A stretch of 13,041 nt of DNA from Crocosphaera sp038442745 (GCF_038442745.1 NZ_JARVCN010000052.1:1-13041), one strand, 5' to 3'; counted from the first letter of the stretch, positions 1-7,032 are shown. Translations and numbers: made by a program. Notes: generated from the letters alone by a model not told the origin.

Positions 1-35
1 TCTTTGTCCCCTAACTTTCGGCGAGTCCCCCCAGA

Positions 36-57
36 CTTTTTGAGAAGCTTCAAAAAG
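36..57. repeat. Inverted repeat before the fibre-like gene
   Basis: The arms CTTTTTGA and TCAAAAAG are perfectly complementary around a 6-nt GAAGCT loop. The flanking C-rich stretch (about 5-35) is unlike the AT-rich gene that follows. It could be the end of a dispersed repeat or a weak terminator for a gene left of the window; a run of five T lies a few bases beyond the second arm, not directly against it. A reading frame ends at the stop at 64-66, but only about 21 codons of it are visible and I cannot identify it. Confidence 0.35.
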
Positions 58-86
58 CTCCCTTAGTTTTTGATAATAAAGTCCGC

Positions 87-1091
87 ATGGGAACGACAAA
101 AGAGCTAGATGGACTACTCATAGTTAAAGATGGTATTAGTTTAGATTCACCTGGGGAAATTCAACATACAGGAACTCTTATTTTTCGTTCTGATGTTGAT
201 AAGACTAACGATAATTCATCAGTTAAGTTTTTCAAAAAAGATGAATCTAATCCTTTAATGGAGTTAACTTCAGTTGGTAATCTTAACATCAATTCAGGTG
301 ATTTAAACTTTAGCAATCGTGAGGGACAAAGGATTAATTTATGGAGTTCAGACCATGCAATTGGTATCCAGGGTTCTACAACTTATTTCCGAACTTCTCA
401 AAATTTTGGTTGGTATAAAGGGGGTACTCATGATGGTAGTCCTTTAAACGCCGGTGGGGGAGAAGTACAAATGGCAATTAATAATGGAAATGTAGGTATT
501 GGAACTGCCTCTCCATCAGCTAAGTTAGATATTCAAGGTGATACTTTAATTACAGGTAATCTGGGGATTGGAACGACTTCTCCTTCTAAAAAATTAGATG
601 TTCAAGGTAACACTTTAATTAACGGTCAATTAAATGTTACAGGAGATTATTATGGAAAAGGGCATATCTGGCTTCATGCTAACGAAGGAGATAGATACAG
701 TGGAACAGCTTATGTTCAAGCAAGGGATGATTCAAGTAGTACGAATATTAATCTTCAATTCAGAACTCAAAATAATGGAAGTATTCGGAATGCTTTAGAG
801 TTGACCCATGATGGGAAAATCCGCATTAATGGTTACCCTGTCATAAAATATGAGTATTTATCAACTGGATGGACACAATATAAATGTTCGGAATGGTTTG
901 CAGCAGTGGTTGGGTTTGATGTTTCTACAGATGGAAAACGTGAATGGGCTGGTTTTTCTGTGTATGCTTATGAGGCAGAAGATCCTTCTGATAATAATAT
1001 CAAAAAGTGGGTAATAACTGCGGACATAGAAAAGCAAACTGAAGACTATGAATGGATTCGTGTATTATTCATCCGAAAGGAGTTGTTTTAA
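87..1091 (+). CDS. Fibre-like structural protein with GIGT repeats (334 aa)
   Basis: This is probably a trimeric fibre or adhesin-type protein; the substrate or receptor is unknown. Residues 134-156 and 157-179 are two tandem 23-residue units of the form GN(V/L)GIGTxSPSxKLDxQG, a pattern common in phage tail fibres and in fibre-like proteins of cyanobacteria and Bacteroidetes. The N-terminal part (1-130) is rich in N, S, G and D, as in beta-rich shafts. The C-terminal part (about 251-334) looks like a separate compact domain ending in VLFIRKELF, a tail I recall from other cyanobacterial fibre-like proteins. No signal peptide or membrane segment is visible, and no S74 peptidase domain is seen. 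The start is uncertain: the frame is open upstream to a stop at 12-14, but ATG 87 is the only start codon there and has no clear ribosome binding site, so the 5' end may be truncated. The next gene on the same strand begins 114 bp downstream. Confidence 0.6.
   Translation: MGTTKELDGLLIVKDGISLDSPGEIQHTGTLIFRSDVDKTNDNSSVKFFKKDESNPLMELTSVGNLNINSGDLNFSNREGQRINLWSSDHAIGIQGSTTYFRTSQNFGWYKGGTHDGSPLNAGGGEVQMAINNGNVGIGTASPSAKLDIQGDTLITGNLGIGTTSPSKKLDVQGNTLINGQLNVTGDYYGKGHIWLHANEGDRYSGTAYVQARDDSSSTNINLQFRTQNNGSIRNALELTHDGKIRINGYPVIKYEYLSTGWTQYKCSEWFAAVVGFDVSTDGKREWAGFSVYAYEAEDPSDNNIKKWVITADIEKQTEDYEWIRVLFIRKELF
486..623 (+). repeat. Two tandem 69-nt coding repeats in the fibre gene
   Basis: Two 69-nt units (486-554 and 555-623) encode the paired GIGTxSPS motifs. 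Both begin with Gly-Asn and share a LIxG segment at the end. They differ at many silent and some replacement positions, so the duplication is not recent. Repeats of this kind change copy number readily and set shaft length in fibre proteins; that role is an inference here. Confidence 0.7.
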
Positions 1092-1102
1092 AAGTTTTTG
1101 TG

Positions 1103-1151
1103 AGTAGCAAAAACCCAAAAATAAATTAACTTTTTATTGGGTTAAGCTACT
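1103..1151. other. Two-part hairpin between the fibre gene and the 655-aa gene
   Basis: The outer arms AGTAGC (1103-1108) and GCTACT (1146-1151) and the inner arms AACCCAA (1112-1118) and TTGGGTT (1137-1143) form a 13-bp stem interrupted by a small internal loop (AAA opposite AA). The 18-nt terminal loop is AT-rich. No T-run follows on the + strand, so it is a poor intrinsic terminator. It may instead stabilise or process an mRNA spanning both genes. The rest of the 114-bp gap is A-rich. Confidence 0.4.
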
Positions 1152-1205
1152 GCTAAAACAACCTAAAAATTAACAATACAAACTAACAAAAAAGGATTCA
1201 TTTAT

Positions 1206-3173
1206 ATGCCTACCCAAGAAAAAGGACAAGTTCAATTTATCCAATTCCACCAACCTGCATTAGAAAGTGGAACTTATCATCTCAAAGTTGAACAAACCAT
1301 CAAAGATACTCAAAATAGAATTGAAGGAAGTGAAGGTAAAACCTATAGCAGAGAACTAACTTTTGCTGTTCAAGGTGAACGCTTTGGTCCTTTACCTCCT
1401 AATGATATTTATGCCGTTTTTCCTCCCCTAGAAAGTTTAGGAGAACATTCTAATGTTTTGCCTCATATCACCTTTAAACGCAGTACCTTACCTTGGGAAC
1501 GTTACCCTGGAACAACAGAAAAAAGTTTACCTTGGTTGATTTTATTATTATTCCGAGAAAGTGATTTTGACGACAATGAAGATGATACACCGAAAACAAA
1601 AAATATCACCCTTTCAGAATTAATTGCTACCACAAATAACAATTCTAATATTAAATATCCAACGGATATGGAACTAGAATTAGGACAAACTCTAGATCAA
1701 CAAGTAACAGTCATTGATGTTAAAAAGAAATATTTAGTTGATATTTTACCTACTTACTCTGATCTATCTTATACTTCTCATGTTCGTAAGGGAAAAACAG
1801 AGGAAAATCCACAGACAACAGAGGAAGAATATTCTACTATTATTAGTAATCGTCTTCCTGAAGCTAACGGTAAAAGTACAGTTTATTTAGTATCTATAGA
1901 AGGGCGTTATCCTGATAGTAATGGGAATAATTTTGATTATCAAAATGCAGGAGATGATGATTATATCCGCTTTGTTAGTTTAGCTAGTTGGGAACTTTCT
2001 TGTATTGATCCTGCTCAAAGTTTCACTCAATTACTACAACGACTAAATCATAATCCTTCTACTCCAAGACTTCCTCAAAGTGAGAATTTACAAGCAGAAG
2101 CATACTTAAAAAAAGGCTATGTTACTGTTCCCCACTCTTTACGAAAAGGTAGTAAAACCTATTCATGGTATCGTAGTCCTTTGACCACTAATTTTAATGT
2201 TCAAGAACAAGCAACCTATCAATTTCCTGTTAAAGCATCGGATCAATTATTGCGCTATGATTCTAATATTGGAATGTTCGATATTTCCTATTCTGCTGCT
2301 TGGCAACTGGGTCGAATGTTAATGTTAGAAAATCAAGGATTAGCGGTTCAGCTTTTTAACTGGAAAAGAGAAGTAGTCCAAGTTATCAAACGACTGCAAC
2401 AACAAGAGATTCAGTTACCCTTAATTAACCCTCCAACCAGTGAAACAAAATTTATCCCAGATGCACTCAAACTATGGTTTCAAGGGTTAGGATTATTACA
2501 AGGTATTCCCTTCAATTATTTAGTCCCAGACGAGCGTTTATTACCTCCAGAATCTATCCGTTTCTTCTGTTTAGATTCAGTTTGGGTTGACTGTTTACAA
2601 GATGGTGCATTTAGTATTGGTCGTGTTACCAGTGGTGATCTATTAGATGATGGTCAAATAACAAAACTTAACGACTTTCTTCAAGCACAAAATAAAACCA
2701 TTACTGGAATTATTATGCGATCGCAAGTGGTTTCTGGTTGGCCAGGTTTACTGGTTGATGGATACGATACTGCAGTAGGAGATTTAGATTCCATTGACCC
2801 CACAGAAGGTCAACTTTTACCCCTATTAAGGATGGAAAATCTAGCAAAAGATGTGTTAATTTGTTTATTTGAAGGGGAAGTTAAAACCGTTGATATTCAC
2901 CTCAAACCTGAGTCCATGCACTTCGGTTTAGATGCACCTACAAAAGACTCTCCTGAATGGTCAAAAAACCTACGAGATGAAAACGGAGAATTAATGGATA
3001 AGTTTTTAATCTCTCCTATTCCTTGGAATAGTGAAGAAAAAGAAGTAATTAATTTACAAGACTTCGCTACACAAATGAACAGATATTTAAACTTAGAAGA
3101 ATTTACTTCTGGCCAGTTTGGTTTACAAATGATAGAAGGGGTACAAAAAGTTAGATTCGTTTTTCAACAGTAG
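1206..3173 (+). CDS. Uncharacterised 655-aa protein, partner of the fibre-like gene
   Basis: I cannot assign a function. The start is supported by AAGGA nine bases before the ATG. The N-terminal 55 residues (FHQPALESGTYHLKVEQ) resemble a beta-sandwich opening. Dense motif blocks follow: DIYAVFPPLESLGEHSNVLP (67-86), STLPWER (93-99), PWLILLLF (109-116), SYSAAWQLGRMLML (361-374), YLVPDERLLPPESIRFF (438-454), DGAFSIGR (466-473) and VSGWPGLLVDGYD (509-521). I recall similar blocks in unannotated proteins of actinobacteria, myxobacteria and Bacteroidetes, which would make this a broad family; this is from memory and unchecked. There is no signal peptide or clear membrane helix, and the hydrophobic run at 109-116 is too short to span a membrane. 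An acidic low-complexity patch at 119-129 probably marks a linker. It shares strand with the fibre-like gene, which suggests a surface or injection-type apparatus; that is inference. Confidence 0.55.
   Translation: MPTQEKGQVQFIQFHQPALESGTYHLKVEQTIKDTQNRIEGSEGKTYSRELTFAVQGERFGPLPPNDIYAVFPPLESLGEHSNVLPHITFKRSTLPWERYPGTTEKSLPWLILLLFRESDFDDNEDDTPKTKNITLSELIATTNNNSNIKYPTDMELELGQTLDQQVTVIDVKKKYLVDILPTYSDLSYTSHVRKGKTEENPQTTEEEYSTIISNRLPEANGKSTVYLVSIEGRYPDSNGNNFDYQNAGDDDYIRFVSLASWELSCIDPAQSFTQLLQRLNHNPSTPRLPQSENLQAEAYLKKGYVTVPHSLRKGSKTYSWYRSPLTTNFNVQEQATYQFPVKASDQLLRYDSNIGMFDISYSAAWQLGRMLMLENQGLAVQLFNWKREVVQVIKRLQQQEIQLPLINPPTSETKFIPDALKLWFQGLGLLQGIPFNYLVPDERLLPPESIRFFCLDSVWVDCLQDGAFSIGRVTSGDLLDDGQITKLNDFLQAQNKTITGIIMRSQVVSGWPGLLVDGYDTAVGDLDSIDPTEGQLLPLLRMENLAKDVLICLFEGEVKTVDIHLKPESMHFGLDAPTKDSPEWSKNLRDENGELMDKFLISPIPWNSEEKEVINLQDFATQMNRYLNLEEFTSGQFGLQMIEGVQKVRFVFQQ
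2717..2724. repeat. HIP1 octamer GCGATCGC (one of eight)
   Basis: Perfect HIP1 palindromes start at 2717, 7115, 7473, 7742, 8802, 10005, 11582 and 11839. Chance would give far fewer than one in a window this size with this base composition. HIP1 over-representation is a cyanobacterial hallmark. The sites fall inside genes (the 655-aa gene, hicB, nadE twice, pncB twice) and in both decayed DUF29 heads, where they encode Ala-Ile-Ala. The site contains GATC, so it would also be a target if the methyltransferase at 3264-4121 recognises GATC. Confidence 0.9.
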
Positions 3174-3184
3174 AGAGAAGCGTT

Positions 3185-3222
3185 AAAAATGGATAGTGGA
3201 CTGTTAACTTTATCCATTTTTT
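3185..3222. terminator. Bidirectional intrinsic terminator
   Basis: An 11-bp perfect stem, AAAAATGGATA (3185-3195) and TATCCATTTTT (3211-3221), encloses a 15-nt loop and ends in T6 on the + strand and T5 on the - strand. It lies between the convergent ends of the 655-aa gene (3173) and the methyltransferase gene (3264), where a shared terminator is expected. Confidence 0.8.
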
Positions 3223-3263
3223 CTATACATTTCTATTTTTATTCGGATCTTTTTTCTGAATTT

Positions 3264-4121
3264 TCAAATATTCAGATTTAAAGAAAGTTGTTTGCTTTTC
3301 GATTCCAGATTTATGCTATAGTTTCTGACAAAAATTTCTTGTCCTTTTTCTGCTTTTCCTTGTTTATAATTATTCATACCATATTGTAAATTCCAAGGGA
3401 TAATATTAAAATCTTGGAAATATTCCCTGATTTCTTGAGAATCATCATAAGTAATTAACCATTGATGCTGACATTTTTTCATTGTTTCGGCAAATTCTTG
3501 GTGATTAAATGAGGTATGTAAATTACCATCTTTTCCATATAGTTTTGATTTTGTTGCAGTTAGATATGGGGGATCTAAAAAGATGAAACTTTTATCTCTA
3601 TCTTCTTTAATAACCTCTTGATAATCTAGGTTTGTAATACGAATTCCTGGCAGAATATGAGCCAATTTTTCTAAGCGATCAATAGATGATTCTGTAAATC
3701 TTGTCTGAAAGGATTTTTCTGAGTAACCTCCTGATTCAATGGTTCCTGAAAAAGTAATTCTATTTAAAATAAAAAAACGAACTGCCCTCTCAAAATCTGA
3801 TTTTTTCTCCACATCAACTTGACGTAATTGTTTAAATAATTCTTTTCCGTCTGTTCTCTCTTTTCTAATCTCTCTAAGTTTAGTAACTAATTTTTTTAAG
3901 TCAGATTGTGCTACTTTCCAAAATAGGTATAATTCTGGGTTTAAATCATTGATCCAAATATCAATATTAGGGTAAACTTGTTTGAGGTAAATAAACATTG
4001 AACCACCACCTACAAAGGGTTCTCGATATTCAGAAAAGTTAAATTTATCGGGAAATTGCCCTTGTATTTGTTTAATAGCTCTCGATTTTCCTCCAGGATA
4101 ACGCAAAGGACTTTTAATCAT
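3264..4121 (-). CDS. D12-class adenine-N6 DNA methyltransferase (Dam family)
   Basis: Transfers a methyl group from S-adenosylmethionine to adenine N6 in a short DNA target. The 285 residues match Dam/D12 proteins in length (E. coli Dam is about 278). Visible motifs in order are LRYPGGK (6-12, motif X), PFVGGG (35-40, SAM-binding motif I), NDLNP (58-62) and catalytic DPPY (183-186, motif IV). The order, with the target recognition region between motifs I and IV, is that of the alpha group. The target is probably GATC as in many Dam relatives, but the sequence alone does not show this. No restriction gene is adjacent, so it appears solitary, suggesting a housekeeping, epigenetic or phage-derived role. 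The ATG start puts the family-typical IKSPLRYPGGK at the very N-terminus. It is transcribed away from hupS across a 241-bp shared control region. Confidence 0.92.
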   Translation of the reverse strand: MIKSPLRYPGGKSRAIKQIQGQFPDKFNFSEYREPFVGGGSMFIYLKQVYPNIDIWINDLNPELYLFWKVAQSDLKKLVTKLREIRKERTDGKELFKQLRQVDVEKKSDFERAVRFFILNRITFSGTIESGGYSEKSFQTRFTESSIDRLEKLAHILPGIRITNLDYQEVIKEDRDKSFIFLDPPYLTATKSKLYGKDGNLHTSFNHQEFAETMKKCQHQWLITYDDSQEIREYFQDFNIIPWNLQYGMNNYKQGKAEKGQEIFVRNYSINLESKSKQLSLNLNI

Positions 4122-4185
4122 AATCGTTTAAATTAGTAAAAATCTTTTCAATATTCAATCTGAAAATATTGTTGAGTACAAGTCG

Positions 4186-4234
4186 TAATGTCATGATTTG
4201 ATGACATTAGTAAAGTTAAAATACTGAATGACAT
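4186..4234. promoter_or_regulatory. Inverted repeat plus third half-site upstream of hupS
   Basis: TAATGTCAT (4186-4194) and ATGACATTA (4201-4209) are a perfect 9-bp inverted repeat around GATTTG. A further ATGACAT lies at 4228-4234, a 27-bp step from the copy at 4201. The three ATGWCAT heptamers sit in the gap between the divergent methyltransferase and hupS genes, so they could be an operator for either. They do not match the NtcA consensus GTA-N8-TAC. The rest of the 241-bp gap is AT-rich. It also has a CAATATT/AATATTG dyad (4149-4155, 4165-4171), nearer the methyltransferase, and a CATAAT near 4330-4335 that could be a hupS -10 box but has no clear -35. Confidence 0.4.
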
Positions 4235-4352
4235 ATAGAGAAATAATAAGAAAATTTACAGTGTTAAAATTTATTCAAATAACAATTAAATAAAGCTTAA
4301 ATCATGCCAAGAAACCATTAAAATTAGAGCATAATTAACTGAAAACCCATCC

Positions 4353-4359
4353 GAGAGAG
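4353..4359 (+). promoter_or_regulatory. Purine-rich ribosome binding site of hupS
   Basis: GAGAGAG lies three bases before the hupS ATG at 4363. A similar GAGAGA precedes hupL, so both hydrogenase genes use the same weak, purine-rich signal. The resulting N-terminus, MANVLWLQGG, is the usual one for cyanobacterial HupS. Confidence 0.45.
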
Positions 4360-4362
4360 TCT

Positions 4363-5325
4363 ATGGCTAATGTTCTTTGGCTGCAAGGTGGTGCCTGTTC
4401 TGGGAATACGATATCTTTCCTAAACGCAGAAGAACCCACCGTGGTAGACTTAATTACCGACTTTGGGATTAATGTTTTATGGCATCCATCCCTTGGTTTA
4501 CAATTAGGTGATGAATTACAACAATTACTACGGGACTGTGTTAGTGGAAAAGTTCCTGTAGATATCTTAGTTTATGAGGGAAGCGTCGTCAACGCACCCA
4601 ACGGGACAGGAGAATGGAACCGTTTTGCTGGTCGTCCCATGAAAGACTGGTTTACAGAGTTATCCAAAGTAGCAGGGTTTGTGGTTGCAGTGGGAGACTG
4701 CGCCACTTATGGCGGTATTCCTGCCATGGAACCCAACCCTAGTGAGTCCGTTGGGGTACAGTTCCTCAAACGGGATAAAGGAGGCTTTTTAGGGGCTGAT
4801 TATGTGTCCCAAGCTGGCCTACCTGTTATCAATATACCAGGTTGTCCGTCGCACCCTGACTGGATCTCGCAAATATTGGTAGCAGTGGCCACAGGAAGAG
4901 TGGGGGATCTCACCCTAGATGAGTTTCATCGTCCCCAAACCTTCTTCCGCAGCTTTACCCAGACGGGTTGTACCAGGAATATGCACTTTTCCTATAAAGC
5001 AACCACCCAGGACTTCGGACAACGTACTGGATGTCTATTCTACGATATGGGATGTCGTGGTCCCATGACTCACTCTTCCTGTAACCGTATCTTGTGGAAT
5101 AGAGTATCCTCAAAAACCCGTGCAGGTATGCCCTGTTTAGGGTGTACGGAACCGGAGTTTCCTTTCCATGATCTTAAACCAGGAACGGTATTTAAAACGC
5201 AAACCGTAATGGGTGTACCGAAAGAGTTACCCTCTGGTATTAATAAGAAAGATTATGCGTTGATGACGGTTGTTTCTAAAGATGCAAGTCCTTCTTGGGC
5301 CAGTGAAGACTTTTTCACTGTTTAA
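4363..5325 (+). CDS. hupS: Uptake [NiFe] hydrogenase small subunit HupS
   Basis: Carries the Fe-S relay that takes electrons from the HupL active site towards the photosynthetic or respiratory chain, recovering H2 made by nitrogenase. The 320-aa length equals that of characterised cyanobacterial HupS. Proximal cluster candidates are C12, C113 (GDCATYGG) and C161 (IPGCPSHP). The position of the second cysteine of the usual CxGC is Asn15 (ACSGN), as is typical of the cyanobacterial group 2a enzyme. Medial and distal cluster cysteines are C203, C224, C231, C240, C258 and C261. There is no twin-arginine signal peptide and no C-terminal membrane anchor, so the enzyme should be cytoplasmic or on the cytoplasmic face of the thylakoid. 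It is co-directional with hupL, 70 bp downstream. In relatives it is expressed under nitrogen fixation, but no exact NtcA box is visible here. Confidence 0.97.
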   Translation: MANVLWLQGGACSGNTISFLNAEEPTVVDLITDFGINVLWHPSLGLQLGDELQQLLRDCVSGKVPVDILVYEGSVVNAPNGTGEWNRFAGRPMKDWFTELSKVAGFVVAVGDCATYGGIPAMEPNPSESVGVQFLKRDKGGFLGADYVSQAGLPVINIPGCPSHPDWISQILVAVATGRVGDLTLDEFHRPQTFFRSFTQTGCTRNMHFSYKATTQDFGQRTGCLFYDMGCRGPMTHSSCNRILWNRVSSKTRAGMPCLGCTEPEFPFHDLKPGTVFKTQTVMGVPKELPSGINKKDYALMTVVSKDASPSWASEDFFTV

Positions 5326-5331
5326 CCATCC

Positions 5332-5359
5332 GTAGGGGCGAACGGCCGTTCACCCCTAC
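5332..5359. repeat. Dispersed palindrome in the hupS-hupL gap
   Basis: GTAGGGGCGAACGG (5332-5345) pairs with CCGTTCACCCCTAC (5346-5359), 14-bp arms with one C-A mismatch and no fixed loop. It starts six bases after the hupS stop. Palindromes of this GTAGGGGCGAAC type are scattered through many cyanobacterial genomes, and hairpins in the hupS-hupL gap are known from filamentous species. In mRNA it would form a strong stem that could protect the hupS transcript or reduce read-through into hupL. It lacks a T-run, so it is not a classical terminator. Confidence 0.85.
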
Positions 5360-5383
5360 TTTATCGAATATTTGACCATTCTT

Positions 5384-5389
5384 GAGAGA
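5384..5389 (+). promoter_or_regulatory. Ribosome binding site that sets the hupL start
   Basis: GAGAGA ends six bases before the ATG at 5396. The frame is open back to a TTG at 5372, but that codon has no binding site and would add eight residues not found in HupL proteins. ATG 5396, giving MAVQKLEISPVGRVEG, is therefore preferred. Confidence 0.7.
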
Positions 5390-5395
5390 AATACT

Positions 5396-6991
5396 ATGGC
5401 AGTACAAAAACTAGAAATATCCCCAGTGGGGAGAGTTGAGGGGGACTTAGATGTTAGGGTTGATATTGAAGATGGCCAGGTGGTGAATGCTTGGACGAAA
5501 GCCGAGTTATTTCGGGGTTTCGAGGTGATTTTAAAAGGGAAAGATCCCCAAGCAGGACTTATTGTTACCCCCCGTATCTGTGGTATTTGTGGCGCGTCTC
5601 ACCTAACTTGTGCTTCTTGGGCTTTGGATACGGCCTGGGAAACAGAAGTACCTCGTAACGCTATTTTAGCAAGAAATTTGGGTCAATTGGTGGAGACAGT
5701 TCAAAGTCATCCCAGACATTTTTATGCCTTATATGCGATCGACTTAACTAATAAAAAGTACAAAAATAGTCCTTTTTACGAAGAAGCGTGTAAACGTTTT
5801 GGTGCATTTACCGGAACTTCTTATGAACTAGCTATTACCACCTCTGCTAAACCCGTAGAATTATACGCTTTATTTGGGGGACAATGGCCCCATTCTAGTT
5901 ACATGGTTCCGGGTGGTGTGATGTGTGCGCCCACTTTAACCGATATTACTAGAGGTTGGGGGATTATGGAATATTTCCGCACCAACTGGTTAGAACCGGT
6001 GTGGTTAGGATGTTCCTTAGAAAGATACGAAGAGATCCAAACTTATGAAGACTTTTTAGAATGGTTGGATGAGAGTCCTAACCACGCTAACTCTGATCTC
6101 GGTTTTTATTGGCGTATGGGGTTAGATATCGGTTTAGATAAGTATGGTGGTGGTCCTGGCCGTTATTTAACTTGGGGTTATCTTCCCCACGAAGATAGAT
6201 ATCAAAAACCCACTGTTGAAGGTCGAAATGCTGCGGTGATCATGAAAGGTGGTGTTTACGATAGCTTCACCGATCAACATCACATGGTAGATCATACCTT
6301 CACACGGGAAAATACTAGCCACGCTTGGTACGAAGAAGGAACCGCAGATGTTCATCCTTTCGATCGCACCACTCATCCTAAGCATCTCAATACCAACGAC
6401 TATGAGGGTAAATATTCCTGGGCCACTGCTGTTTCTCATAAGGACTTAGGCCGTATGGAAGTGGGTTCTCTTGCCCGTCAGTTAGTTGCTGGTGGCAAAC
6501 ATGGAGAAAGTTGGCAACACTACGACGGTTTGATCTTGGATATGTTCAAGAAAATGGGTGGTCCTAGCATCCATCTTCGTGAGTTTGCACGGATGCACGA
6601 ATCTGTGAAACTGTATCGGGAGGTAGAAAGATGTCTGCGTGAGTTTAAGTTAAACGAACCTTGGTATATTAAACCCACGGAAAAAGACGGCCGCGGTTGG
6701 GGTGGTACGGAAGCAAGTCGTGGCGCATTATGTCATTGGGTGGAAGTAGAAAAGGGTAAAATCAAGAACTACCAAGTGATTGCACCCACCACCTGGAACG
6801 TAGGACCAAGGGATGGAAATCATACCAGAGGACCCATTGAAGAGGCGTTAGTGGGTATTCCCATCGAAGATAGCACCAACCCTGTAGAAGTGGGTCATGT
6901 GGCGCGTTCTTTTGATTCTTGTTTGGTCTGTACGGTTCATGCTCATGATGCTAAGACCGGCAAAGAATTAGCCAGGTTCCGTACTAATTAA
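5396..6991 (+). CDS. hupL: Uptake [NiFe] hydrogenase large subunit HupL
   Basis: Holds the Ni-Fe active site that splits H2 into protons and electrons and pairs with HupS. From the ATG at 5396 it is 531 aa, the same as HupL of Nostoc. The N-terminal ligand motif RICGIC puts Ni-Fe cysteines at C62 and C65, with the family histidine at H69. The C-terminal motif DSCLVCTVH gives C509 and C512; this cyanobacterial type has Ser where most hydrogenases have DPC. After H515 comes a 16-residue extension (AHDAKTGKELARFRTN), normally removed by the protease HupW once nickel is inserted; hupW is not in this window. The frame is intact with no sign of the excision element that interrupts hupL in some heterocyst-forming cyanobacteria. 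It forms an operon with hupS, separated by 70 bp with a palindrome, and is followed by a hairpin at 7001. Confidence 0.97.
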   Translation: MAVQKLEISPVGRVEGDLDVRVDIEDGQVVNAWTKAELFRGFEVILKGKDPQAGLIVTPRICGICGASHLTCASWALDTAWETEVPRNAILARNLGQLVETVQSHPRHFYALYAIDLTNKKYKNSPFYEEACKRFGAFTGTSYELAITTSAKPVELYALFGGQWPHSSYMVPGGVMCAPTLTDITRGWGIMEYFRTNWLEPVWLGCSLERYEEIQTYEDFLEWLDESPNHANSDLGFYWRMGLDIGLDKYGGGPGRYLTWGYLPHEDRYQKPTVEGRNAAVIMKGGVYDSFTDQHHMVDHTFTRENTSHAWYEEGTADVHPFDRTTHPKHLNTNDYEGKYSWATAVSHKDLGRMEVGSLARQLVAGGKHGESWQHYDGLILDMFKKMGGPSIHLREFARMHESVKLYREVERCLREFKLNEPWYIKPTEKDGRGWGGTEASRGALCHWVEVEKGKIKNYQVIAPTTWNVGPRDGNHTRGPIEEALVGIPIEDSTNPVEVGHVARSFDSCLVCTVHAHDAKTGKELARFRTN

Positions 6992-7000
6992 TATTTGTGG

Positions 7001-7017
7001 GGTGGGCATTGCCCACC
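7001..7017 (+). terminator. Hairpin after hupL, possibly a dispersed repeat
   Basis: GGTGGGC (7001-7007) and GCCCACC (7011-7017) form a perfect 7-bp GC stem around an ATT loop, nine bases after the hupL stop, followed by TTATTTGTTT. Position and shape suit the end of the hupSL transcript. The motif GGTGGGCATTGCCCACC is also a common small dispersed repeat in cyanobacteria, so it may be a repeat reused as a terminator. Confidence 0.6.
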
Positions 7018-7032
7018 TTATTTGTTTATGAT

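Noticed and set aside
486..623. Tandem repeat considered as a CRISPR or satellite array
   Set aside because: There are only two units, they are in frame, and they encode a known fibre-repeat motif with diverged DNA.
4210..4224. NtcA-like box upstream of hupS
   Set aside because: The half-sites GTA and TAC are nine bases apart instead of eight, and no good -10 box follows at the proper distance, so it was not called.
5372..5395. Longer hupL beginning at TTG 5372
   Set aside because: It adds eight residues absent from known HupL proteins, and the ribosome binding site GAGAGA lies inside the extension, just before ATG 5396.
6167..6439. 90-codon open frame on the minus strand
   Set aside because: It lies wholly inside hupL, antisense to highly conserved coding sequence, and its translation resembles no protein family.
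5396..6991. Excision element in hupL as in heterocyst-forming cyanobacteria
   Set aside because: The hupL reading frame is continuous and no recombinase gene is present.
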